Positions 43,785-49,883 of a DNA stretch of 49,883 nt are shown here, one piece after another. The notes under the pieces were generated by a model, which was not told the origin of the DNA, did not search any database, and worked only from the letters and a program-made list of their open reading frames with translations. The position numbers and the translations under genes are program-made. The stretch is from Deltaproteobacteria bacterium. GTDB taxonomy: Bacteria > Desulfobacterota > BSN033 > UBA1163. The DNA lies in contig JAGVBT010000140.1 of assembly GCA_020059605.1 (NCBI GenBank), positions 1 through 49,883 of the forward strand. Direction: 5' to 3'. The first letter of the stretch is position 1. Each line of letters begins with the position of its first letter.

Positions 43785-44105
43785 ATGAAGATCGACATTG
43801 ATGAACTTACCGAAGCAGAACTGGTTGACCTCAATCATAGAATCGTGGAGCGGCTTCGGTTTCTCAACCAGATGCGGGCCCATGGCCGAATGCTGGAGTT
43901 CAAGATTGGCGATCGCGTGACTTTTCAACCCGGGGGGCGTCCGCCCGTGTTCGGAATGTTGACCCGCTATAACAGGAAGACGGTTACCGTCATCACCGAT
44001 GACGGACAACATTGGAACGTGGCCCCGAATCTACTACGGAAGGCGGAGTCGCCCAAAAGCGCAGATTCCAACATGGCCAACGTGTTCCCCCTGAAACAGA
44101 AATAA
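43785..44105 (+). CDS. Small conserved protein with KOW/SH3-like region
   Basis: 106 aa. The N-terminal helix DELTEAELVDLNHRIVERLR is followed by a beta-rich stretch FKIGDRVTFQPGG and RYNRKTVTVITDDGQHWNV, then a polar tail. I recognise this layout as a small family found in many bacteria, with the GDRVxF ... KTVTVIT part looking like a KOW/SH3 barrel that could bind nucleic acid. Function unknown. ATG 43785 has GGGGAGG nine bases upstream. It is outside the metabolic cluster and next to toxin-antitoxin debris, so it may belong to the accessory stretch. Confidence 0.7.
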   Translation: MKIDIDELTEAELVDLNHRIVERLRFLNQMRAHGRMLEFKIGDRVTFQPGGRPPVFGMLTRYNRKTVTVITDDGQHWNVAPNLLRKAESPKSADSNMANVFPLKQK

Positions 44106-44174
44106 CGGTCCCCGCTATATATGGGATATGATCAACGTGGCGTGGCCCAGAATGGACAGTGATATCAGGAAGTT

Positions 44175-44306
44175 GTGGACTTCACCCGAGGTATGGATTA
44201 CAGGGACTTTGCTGGTGACAAGAAGACGGTGAACGCTGTGGTTCGAAGTCTCGAAATCATGGGAGAAGCGGCCAAGAAAGTCCCGGATGTCCATTCTGCT
44301 CGGTGA
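44175..44306 (+). pseudogene. HepT (DUF86) toxin-family remnant
   Basis: A 43-codon frame reads VDFTRGMDYRDFAGDKKTV then NAVVRSLEIMGEAAKKVPD, the conserved C-terminal half of HepT/DUF86 proteins (RNase partner of MNT nucleotidyltransferase antitoxins). The upstream half is out of frame, with a stop just before it, and no MNT gene is seen. It is a broken toxin-antitoxin fragment. Confidence 0.65.
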
Positions 44307-44317
44307 GATGAATTGTT

Positions 44318-44356
44318 GAAAACCCCACAAGCCTATGTCCGAACAAATGGTATATT
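44318..44356. repeat. Direct repeat, left copy, flanking the DUF4143 ATPase
   Basis: Begins gaaaaccccacaagcc and continues with tccgaac and aatggtatat; about 35 of 39 positions match 45783-45821. Weaker similarity runs on for ~35 bases. The pair brackets the ATPase gene exactly. Confidence 0.65.
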
Positions 44357-44385
44357 AATTTTAGGAAGAAAATCGAGAGGTTTCT

Positions 44386-45705
44386 CTATAGAGCCATCAA
44401 TCCTTCCGGACCGAGCAATAGCCATTTCCAAACCGGAATTAGCCGTATGGTCTTTCCATCAAAAGAACGAATGGCCTCCTGGGTGTGGGTCAGAATACCC
44501 CCTCTGCGCAATTTCAGGGTGTCCATGGCCTCCAGCAGACCCTTGAATTCTCGCTTCTCGTTCTTCGAAGTAACTTCCCAGCAGACCTGCCAGGCCTCGG
44601 CTGGCCGCCCTCCTTCCTGCACCACAAAATCGCACTCCTGGTTCTCCTTGAAATAAAACATTCTCTTCTGTTGCCGATAAAGCTCAATGGCCACCATATT
44701 CTCGAGCCACTTGCCGCGATTTTCCGAGAAGGCCCCTGAAAGAAGGCCAAACCCCGTGTCCATCAGATAGACTTTAAGAGGATTCATCATTCGTTTTCGG
44801 GCCGAATACGAAAATTTTTCATTGGTAATTAAGAAGAAAGCCTCCTCAAGAAAATGCAGGTAGTTGGCGATGGTCCGCTTGCTACCGGCAAAGGATGCGG
44901 CCTTAAGCTGTTTTTCGAAAGTGGAGATCGAGAAAAGCTCCGATGCCCCATTCAAGAGAGCCATCATCATTTGATCCAGGATGGCACGGGCCTTGATGTT
45001 GTAACGCTCAAGAATATCCTTGTAGAAAAGGGTGGTGTAGTAGTTTTGAAGCAGCTTCCGCTTTTCAGCGACGCTATCGCGCAAGAAGGTTTCTGGAAAC
45101 CCCCCAAACCTGAGGTAATCGTCAAAAGCGGCCATGATGCGACCCCGCTGAGCCGTGTGCAGGAGCGCTTTATCGTATGGAAGGTTTTGAAAACGGAGGA
45201 ACTCCCTGAAAGAGAATGGGAAGAGCAGGACCTCCTCGTAGCGCCCCCGCAACTCGGTTGCGATCTCACTGCTCAGGAGACTGGAGTTGCTTCCCGCGAT
45301 CACGATGCGGTACCTGCGGCGGTTGTGAAATGTTCGGAGCACACGGCTCCATTCCGGAAGATGCTGGACCTCGTCGAAAAAGAGGAACCGAGGTTCATGG
45401 CCGGTGAGTTGCTGGAAAGCGGCTAAAAGGCCGTCCATGTCGGCAGACGCAAAGCCTTTGAGCCTGTAGTCTTCGAAATCCACGAATAAAATTTCTTCTT
45501 GATTTGCATGGCCAGAATCGAGCAGATTGCGGATCAGCTTTAACATGAAAAACGTCTTTCCCGCCCGGCGGGGGCCCACAATCGCGAGAATCGTTGAAAG
45601 CGACTCAAGCGAAATGACCGGGCTCTCCCGAGGCACAGGCGAGGGAAGGTTTGTGTCGTGCAACCATTCAGCAATGATCTGAAGAAGCAATTCTTGATTC
45701 ATCAT
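44386..45705 (-). CDS. AAA+ ATPase with C-terminal DUF4143 domain
   Basis: 439 aa. AAA_14-type N-terminal ATPase: Walker A VGPRRAGKT near residue 43, Walker B FLFFDEVQHLPEW near 102, a sensor-like IAGSNSSLLS near 133, arginine-rich RGRYEEVLLFPFSFREFLRF near 150. The C-terminal DUF4143 region contains DTGFGLLSG and FYFKENQECDFVVQEGG, resembling a PD-(D/E)xK nuclease-like fold, though catalytic status is unclear. These widespread accessory genes have unknown function and often sit alone, with frequent horizontal transfer. It has its own strong promoter and a possible operator upstream, and 39-bp direct repeats on both sides. Confidence 0.88.
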   Translation of the reverse strand: MMNQELLLQIIAEWLHDTNLPSPVPRESPVISLESLSTILAIVGPRRAGKTFFMLKLIRNLLDSGHANQEEILFVDFEDYRLKGFASADMDGLLAAFQQLTGHEPRFLFFDEVQHLPEWSRVLRTFHNRRRYRIVIAGSNSSLLSSEIATELRGRYEEVLLFPFSFREFLRFQNLPYDKALLHTAQRGRIMAAFDDYLRFGGFPETFLRDSVAEKRKLLQNYYTTLFYKDILERYNIKARAILDQMMMALLNGASELFSISTFEKQLKAASFAGSKRTIANYLHFLEEAFFLITNEKFSYSARKRMMNPLKVYLMDTGFGLLSGAFSENRGKWLENMVAIELYRQQKRMFYFKENQECDFVVQEGGRPAEAWQVCWEVTSKNEKREFKGLLEAMDTLKLRRGGILTHTQEAIRSFDGKTIRLIPVWKWLLLGPEGLMAL

Positions 45706-45707
45706 AT

Positions 45708-45759
45708 TGTTTACTTAGATAAACAAAATTATTTTAAATTGTTTACTTTGTCTTGTCAA
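45708..45759 (-). promoter_or_regulatory. Promoter and possible operator of the DUF4143 ATPase
   Basis: On the minus strand TTGACA (45754-45759) and TAAAAT (45731-45736) are spaced by 17 bp, a near-consensus promoter ~20 bases from the start codon. tgtttacttagataaaca (45708-45725) is an imperfect palindrome (TGTTTA/TAAACA arms) at the expected transcription start; a further ttgtttac half-site lies at 45739-45746 inside the promoter. Repression by a DNA-binding protein is plausible. Confidence 0.6.
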
Positions 45760-45782
45760 TATTTTTCCTCTACTATTGCACA

Positions 45783-45821
45783 GAAAACCCCACAAGCCAA
45801 AGTCCGAACCAATGGTATATC
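45783..45821. repeat. Direct repeat, right copy, flanking the DUF4143 ATPase
   Basis: Same orientation and near-identical sequence to 44318-44356 (gaaaaccccacaagcc at the left end of both). Distance between copies is about 1.46 kb. Confidence 0.65.
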
Positions 45822-45878
45822 AGTTGCCGAAGGAGAATCAAGAAGATTCTATGTGGGTCAAACGTTTCCATTCCTGTG

Positions 45879-45928
45879 TTTATATCATCCTATAAAAATG
45901 TCATGACAATTTTATAGGATGATATAAA
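45879..45928. repeat. 50-bp near-perfect palindrome
   Basis: Arms tttatatcatcctataaaa (45879-45897) and its exact complement (45910-45928) enclose a 12-base centre that itself contains the self-complementary tgtcatgaca (45899-45908). Only one base pair in the whole 50-bp unit is mismatched. It could extrude as a cruciform or be a high-affinity dimer site or an element end. Confidence 0.8.
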
Positions 45929-45934
45929 TATGTT

Positions 45935-46054
45935 ATGTGCTATCTCACTCTTGCTGACGGCACGCGAACTGATCCCAGTTTGAGGTATTTTGCCGACCGG
46001 CTTAAACCTAACTATGCCGTGCAGGTCGTACGAAACCCGGAAGGATTTAAATAG
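45935..46054 (+). pseudogene. Short remnant resembling the C-terminus of a DUF4143 ATPase
   Basis: A 39-codon frame from ATG 45935 to stop 46052-46054 contains DPSLRYFADRLKPNYAVQVV, similar to the substrate-proximal C-terminal part of many DUF4143 ATPases (SLxYFxxxLKP...QVV). It begins only seven bases after the palindrome, suggesting that the rest was deleted. It is distinct from the intact ATPase at 44386. The rest of the 45706-46203 gap is repeat, palindrome and promoter. Confidence 0.45.
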
Positions 46055-46133
46055 AGGTTTAGAATGTGGGGAATGCGGATTTACACATAGGTCGAAGGGA
46101 AAGAAATCGGTTCCAGATTTTTAAAAAATTTTC

Positions 46134-46161
46134 TTGACAAAACCTGAATATCTGTTAGACT
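46134..46161 (+). promoter_or_regulatory. Sigma-70 promoter of the cytochrome c3 gene
   Basis: TTGACA (46134-46139) and TAGACT (46156-46161) with 16 bp spacing, 42 bases upstream of the start codon. GAAAGGGGG precedes the start as ribosome-binding site. Confidence 0.6.
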
Positions 46162-46203
46162 TTCGGCGTCTAATGAATTGAAAAGAAAGGGGGTGAAAAA
46201 AGG

Positions 46204-46572
46204 ATGAAGAAGGGCTTAATCAGCATCGGGGTTCTGGTCGGGTTTATGCTTTCCCTCCTGATGGTCAGTGGCGTTTTTGCAAAGGATGTGGTCACCTATG
46301 AAGTGCCTTACGGCAAGGTGACCTTCACCCACAAGAAGCATATTGACAATTATAAGGTCGACTGTTTAAAGTGCCACCACACCTGGAAGAAGGGGGAGAC
46401 CACGGGCAAACTCTGCAAAGACTGCCACAAAGCCAAGGCCGAGGGAAAGACCTCCTCTGCAAAGGACGCTTACCACAAGAGCTGCAAAGGATGCCATGAT
46501 GATCTAAAGAAGGCTGCTAAACCCACCGGACCAGCCGGTTGCACCCAGTGCCATGTGAAGGCAAAGAAATAG
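46204..46572 (+). CDS. Tetrahaem class III cytochrome c (cytochrome c3 family)
   Basis: 122 aa periplasmic electron carrier. The signal peptide (residues 1-26, ending VSGVFA) is followed by four CxxCH haem sites at residues 54-58, 71-75, 94-98 and 113-117. Extra histidines at 43, 46, 59 and 91 are candidates for bis-His ligation. FTHKKH before the first haem is typical of c7/c3 family proteins. Such cytochromes shuttle electrons from hydrogenases or formate dehydrogenases in sulfate- or metal-reducing bacteria. It has its own promoter and a strong terminator, so it is monocistronic and probably well expressed. ResB, a cytochrome c maturation protein, follows. Confidence 0.93.
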   Translation: MKKGLISIGVLVGFMLSLLMVSGVFAKDVVTYEVPYGKVTFTHKKHIDNYKVDCLKCHHTWKKGETTGKLCKDCHKAKAEGKTSSAKDAYHKSCKGCHDDLKKAAKPTGPAGCTQCHVKAKK

Positions 46573-46592
46573 GCTGAAACGTATTTGAACAA

Positions 46593-46627
46593 AAAAGGGG
46601 TAGTCCTAAAAAGGATTACCCCTTTTT
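46593..46627 (+). terminator. Intrinsic terminator after cytochrome c3
   Basis: aaaaggggtagtcct pairs with aggattacccctttt (one G-U) around a short A-rich loop, then TTTTT. Strong stem with flanking A and T runs. Confidence 0.88.
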
Positions 46628-46753
46628 GCTTGACAGTGGGTAACGGTATATGTTAAAAATTTCAAATACTTGCCTGCCTTTGATAATTTAACCTACGGCG
46701 GGCGGGTCTGTATGCGTTCGTTTTTAAAAAATAGATGGACTTCCGGGGTCACT

Positions 46754-48127
46754 ATGGACCGTAAAGAAAAAGGGGTTTTTGATATCATCTTCGATTTTTT
46801 CCGGTCGGTAAAACTGACCATCTTTCTTCTCATTCTGCTCGCCATCGTTTCCATTATCGGCACGCTCATTAAACAGAATGCGCCGAGCGCAGAATATATT
46901 CAGCGATATGGCGGTTCCCTCTATAATGTGCTGGACTTCTTTAACCTCTTTGACATGTATCACTCCTGGTGGTTCAGCGCCATTCTCCTGCTTCTTGTGG
47001 TCAATTTGATCGCGTGTTCTATCCATCGATTTCCAGGGGCATGGAGACAGATCTCCCGTGATTCCGGGACAAAAGAGTTGAAAGATTCCGGGCTCAAAGC
47101 CCTTCCGTATGTGGAACGTATCCCTCTCCCCGGGTCCACGGAGGCAAAAGAGGATAAGGTTCGATCACAACTGAAGAAGTGGTTTAAGTCCCCCCAGCGC
47201 ATCGAGGGGGATTCCTCCGTCACCTTCTATTCGGAAAAAGGCAGGTTCTCCAGGCTGGGGGCTTACATCACCCATTTAAGCATTCTCATCATTCTCATCG
47301 GGGGGCTGGCAGGTTCCCTCTTTGGGTTCAGGGGATTTGTCAATATCCTGGAAGGCGAAACAGTGAATCAAATCGCCCTGAGAGTGAAGGACAAGGAAAT
47401 CCTGAAACCCATCGATTTTTCAATTCGTTGCGATGATTTCAGCGTCACCTTTTACGATCTCGATCGGCCGGAAAAACATGTGAAGGAGTATTCGAGCGAC
47501 CTTACAATCCTTAAAAACGGAAAAGAGGTTTTGAATAAGACGATCAGGGTCAATCACCCCCTCCATTATAAAGGGTTAGCCTTTTACCAATCGAGTTACG
47601 GCGCGATCCACGAGGTTACCCTCGGCGTTCAAGGGAAAAATAGAAAGGAAAAGACGCTATTGAAGGGTCTTGAGGGCGAGACCGTTTCTGTTCCGGATTC
47701 CCAGGCCCTTATCCGGATCCTGAGATATGCCCCTCAGGTCCATAACTTCGGAGAAGGGGTTCAGGTGGCTCTTCTTAAACCCGATCAACCTCCAAGGGCT
47801 TTATGGCTCTTGAAGGAGCATCCCCAATTTGACGAGAAGAGAGAGGGTGATTTTTTTCTCACCCTTGAAGAGATAGCCACGAAGGAGTATACGGGGCTTC
47901 AGGTCACAAAAGACCCGGGAGTTTGGATTGTGTGGGTTGGATGCAGCCTGATGATCATCGGTTTCATCATCTCCTTCTTCTTCTCCCATCAGCGGGTCTG
48001 GGTCAGGGTGCCCGGGAAAGCAGGAGGAGAATTGGTTGTGGCCGGGTCCACAAATAAAAGCAAGATGGGGTTTGAGAAGAAATTCAGCAGCCTGGTGGAA
48101 GGAATCCGTTCAAAAAGGTCAGATTGA
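46754..48127 (+). CDS. resB: Cytochrome c biogenesis protein ResB
   Basis: 457 aa from ATG 46754; open codons further upstream (to 46670) are repeat-like and not conserved. ResB topology: TM1 VKLTIFLLILLAIVSIIGT, TM2 WWFSAILLLLVVNLIACSI, TM3 near AYITHLSILIILIGGLAGSL, a large periplasmic domain and a last TM WIVWVGCSLMIIGFIISFFF. ResB works with ResC/CcsA in system II to deliver and attach haem to apocytochromes. No ResC/CcsA follows here; the next gene encodes an HU/IHF-type protein, so the partner must be elsewhere. Proximity to the cytochrome c3 gene fits its role. Confidence 0.9.
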   Translation: MDRKEKGVFDIIFDFFRSVKLTIFLLILLAIVSIIGTLIKQNAPSAEYIQRYGGSLYNVLDFFNLFDMYHSWWFSAILLLLVVNLIACSIHRFPGAWRQISRDSGTKELKDSGLKALPYVERIPLPGSTEAKEDKVRSQLKKWFKSPQRIEGDSSVTFYSEKGRFSRLGAYITHLSILIILIGGLAGSLFGFRGFVNILEGETVNQIALRVKDKEILKPIDFSIRCDDFSVTFYDLDRPEKHVKEYSSDLTILKNGKEVLNKTIRVNHPLHYKGLAFYQSSYGAIHEVTLGVQGKNRKEKTLLKGLEGETVSVPDSQALIRILRYAPQVHNFGEGVQVALLKPDQPPRALWLLKEHPQFDEKREGDFFLTLEEIATKEYTGLQVTKDPGVWIVWVGCSLMIIGFIISFFFSHQRVWVRVPGKAGGELVVAGSTNKSKMGFEKKFSSLVEGIRSKRSD

Positions 48128-48204
48128 ACAAGATTCAATCTAAATTTCATTTTTTGGATCGGTGAAATACCGCCGCCGACCATTAGCCTATGGAGGGAGG
48201 AATT

Positions 48205-48504
48205 ATGAACAAGGCCGAACTCATCAACAAGGTTTCAGAGCAGACGAATGTGACGCAGAAGGTAGCCAAGGTGATCGTTGACACTCTCTTCGAAGGAATG
48301 AAAGAAAGCCTTCAGAAGGGGGAGCGGATCGAGATCCGGGGATTCGGCAGCTTTATGGTGAGGAATTACGGAGGTTACAAGGGCCGGAACCCCAAAACGG
48401 GAGAGATCGTTGAAGTTCCTCCCAAGAAGCTCCCTTTCTTCAAGGTCGGGAAGGAGCTGAAGGAGATGGTCAATACGGCAGGGACGCAAGTGACGCCTCA
48501 ATGA
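48205..48504 (+). CDS. HU/IHF-family nucleoid-associated protein
   Basis: About 99 aa from ATG 48205, preceded by GGAGGGAGGAATT; an in-frame ATG at 48190 precedes the ribosome-binding site and is rejected. NKAELINKVSEQTNVTQKVA is the N-terminal helix-turn of the family; EIRGFGSFMVRNYGGYKGRN and PKTGEIVEVPPKKLPFFKVG form the DNA-bending beta arms, with the intercalating proline in the RNPKTGE turn. The dimer bends DNA and supports recombination, replication and transcription. The wording of the arms is closer to IHF than to HU but I do not assign a subunit. It is followed by a short spacer and a convergent gene. Confidence 0.93.
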   Translation: MNKAELINKVSEQTNVTQKVAKVIVDTLFEGMKESLQKGERIEIRGFGSFMVRNYGGYKGRNPKTGEIVEVPPKKLPFFKVGKELKEMVNTAGTQVTPQ

Positions 48505-48545
48505 AAAATTAATAACGATTTAAAAAGTTGCAATTTGGATTGGCA

Positions 48546-49601
48546 TTAAAGGGTCTTCCAGTAAGATCTCTGAATCTCCTTCAATTGAAGGAGAACCCGT
48601 TCGATGCGAGAAGCATCAGCCTTCTCCTTTTCAAGCAACTCCTTATGATCAAGCGGGGAGACCCCGGCGAGCTCCTTTAATACGCTTTTGACCGACCGTC
48701 CCTGCCCGGAGACATCATAACCGCCTTCAAGGGTGATGGCCAGTTTTCCCTGGGCCGTTTCTGCCGCTACCTCCATCAAGACGCGGGTCATTCTCGCAAA
48801 TCCTTTCTCCGTGACCTCCATCCCGCCCAGAGGATCATCGCTATGGATATCGAACCCTGCAGAGACAAGGATCAGCTGGGGTCGGTATTCCAGGGCGATG
48901 GGTTTGAGGAACTTCTCAAAGATATTTCCATATTCGGAGTCGCCTGCTCCTGTCGAGAGGGGAACGTTTACCGTAAACCCCAATCCTTTCCCCTTGCCCA
49001 GTTCATTGACCGATCCTGTGCCGGGATAGAAGAAACCGTAACGATGGGTGGAGAAGTAGAGAACCTTCGGGTCTTCGTAGAATGAATTCTGAGTTCCGTT
49101 TCCGTGATGGACATCCCAGTCGACAATCAGGACCCTCTCCAGAGAGAAATTCTGGATCGCGAACCTTGCCCCGACGGCGACATTGTTGAAGAGACAGAAT
49201 CCCATGGCCCGGTCCGCTTCCGCATGGTGACCCGGAGGCCTGACCAAGGCAAAACCGTTATCCAGTTTCCCTTCCATAAGGGCCTTGATCAACTCCAGGA
49301 GACCCCCTGCAGCCAGGAGGGCTGTATCATACGATTTGGCGCAGGTGGAGGTATCCATATCGAGGCGGTAGTGAGGTTTGCCCGCCGTTTTTTCGACAAG
49401 ATCGATATAGGAGGGAGTATGAATCGTCTCCAGCTCCTTGCGGGTAGCGGGCCTGGGTGAAACCTCTTGAAAAACCCCTTTCATTTCGGGCTCTTCGAGC
49501 ATCCCGTAGAGGACCCTTAACCGCTCCGGACTTTCCGGGTGCCCGGGGTCCATCACATGGTCCAGGTAACGATGGTCCTTCACAATCCCTGTCCGGCTCA
49601 T
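48546..49601 (-). CDS. Histone deacetylase / acetoin utilisation (AcuC)-family protein
   Basis: 351 aa zinc-dependent amidohydrolase. Family landmarks: HPESPERLRVLYGML near residue 19, RPPGHHAEADRAMGFCLFNN near 118-137, the zinc site VDWDVHHGNGTQ near 158, FYPGTGS near 190 and SAGFDIHSDDPLGG near 245. Bacterial members deacetylate acetyl-lysine or acetylpolyamine-type substrates, and AcuC regulates acetyl-CoA synthetase. It could reverse acetylation of CoA ligases, but nothing in the sequence proves a link to those in this window. It is convergent with the HU/IHF gene; no operon partner is visible. Full length and intact. Confidence 0.94.
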   Translation of the reverse strand: MSRTGIVKDHRYLDHVMDPGHPESPERLRVLYGMLEEPEMKGVFQEVSPRPATRKELETIHTPSYIDLVEKTAGKPHYRLDMDTSTCAKSYDTALLAAGGLLELIKALMEGKLDNGFALVRPPGHHAEADRAMGFCLFNNVAVGARFAIQNFSLERVLIVDWDVHHGNGTQNSFYEDPKVLYFSTHRYGFFYPGTGSVNELGKGKGLGFTVNVPLSTGAGDSEYGNIFEKFLKPIALEYRPQLILVSAGFDIHSDDPLGGMEVTEKGFARMTRVLMEVAAETAQGKLAITLEGGYDVSGQGRSVKSVLKELAGVSPLDHKELLEKEKADASRIERVLLQLKEIQRSYWKTL

Positions 49602-49752
49602 CTGGCCTCCTCCAAACTTATAATGCGCTTAACAAAAAACGATAAACCAAGCCTATCTTTTTTGCCATTCCTTGTCAACCCTGTTTAATTTATTGACTTT
49701 TTTATACGGATTTAGTACAAGCGCAATATTCATTTTTACAACCAACTTGATC

Positions 49753-49822
49753 ACCCCTCACCCTTCCCCTCTCCCCTTCGGAGGCTGTGTCGTAATAGCA
49801 GGCAAAGGGGGAGAGGCAGTCA
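49753..49822. repeat. Dispersed inverted repeat, family C, copy near right edge
   Basis: cccctcacccttcccctctc on the left faces aagggggagaggcag on the right (about 49804-49818). The central ctgtgtcgtaat (49785-49796) matches 1419-1430. The window edge (49823-49883) shows nothing recognisable. Confidence 0.65.
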
Positions 49823-49883
49823 GGCTCCAAAGATTTAGAATGCGGGTCTTTTAGGTGATGGGAAATCGTTGTTTGTATAAAAT

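Noticed and set aside
45935..46054. Calling the 39-codon frame a genuine small protein
   Set aside because: It resembles an internal or C-terminal part of a larger family and lacks a ribosome-binding site; better treated as a remnant.

Overview
The window reads as chromosomal DNA of an anaerobic, Gram-negative bacterium, most likely a Desulfobacterota (old Deltaproteobacteria) member or close relative. The clues are Kdo synthesis genes (kdsA, kdsC), a tetrahaem class III cytochrome c, a lone ResB, branched-chain-type ABC uptake genes mixed with CoA ligases, and a 2-hydroxyacyl-CoA dehydratase / ATP-dependent benzoyl-CoA reductase-like cluster. No rRNA, tRNA or CRISPR array was seen. The lineage is inferred from gene content by eye; no search was run.

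Layout. (1) 0-6.4 kb, plus strand: hisB, hisH, kdsA, kdsC, a secreted protein, hisA, hisF, pgpA and a stand-alone cinA C-terminal domain gene; kdsA to hisA are tightly packed or overlapping. (2) 6.4-16.8 kb, an accessory block between cinA and thpR: a SWIM zinc-finger protein whose start overlaps the cinA stop, a truncated HigA, a MITE-like element, a truncated AlbA_2 protein, remnants of a transposase and a DUF4276 gene, a SWIM-SNF2 helicase, and a convergent pair made of a DapA-like aldolase and an AtoE-type transporter. (3) 17-28 kb, core information genes: thpR, recA, pilT, alaS, gltX, smc. (4) 28-37.7 kb: a possible small RNA, then a binding protein, LivG, CoA ligase, LivH, LivM, LivF and a second CoA ligase, a likely uptake and activation module for organic acids. 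(5) 37.7-43.6 kb: a degenerate histidine-kinase-like protein on the minus strand, then four genes (ATPase, dehydratase subunit, dehydratase subunit, ATPase) with the composition of an Azoarcus (Bzd) type benzoyl-CoA reductase. Together, regions 4 and 5 suggest import, CoA activation and reductive dearomatisation or dehydration of an acid substrate. (6) 43.6-46.1 kb: a small conserved protein, a HepT remnant, a DUF4143 AAA ATPase flanked by direct repeats, a 50-bp near-perfect palindrome and another remnant. (7) 46.2-49.6 kb: cytochrome c3, ResB, an HU/IHF-type protein and a histone-deacetylase-family protein.

The most unusual global feature is the spacer DNA. Nearly every gap between co-oriented genes is filled by an imperfect inverted repeat from one of several dispersed families. 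Some run into coding sequence: HisA and GltX end in the same repeat-encoded 12-residue peptide, and PgpA ends in another family. A cloverleaf-like element between livH and livM, a promoter-hairpin-terminator unit at 28.1 kb and a perfect 11-bp hairpin inside the start of livG are further RNA-level candidates.
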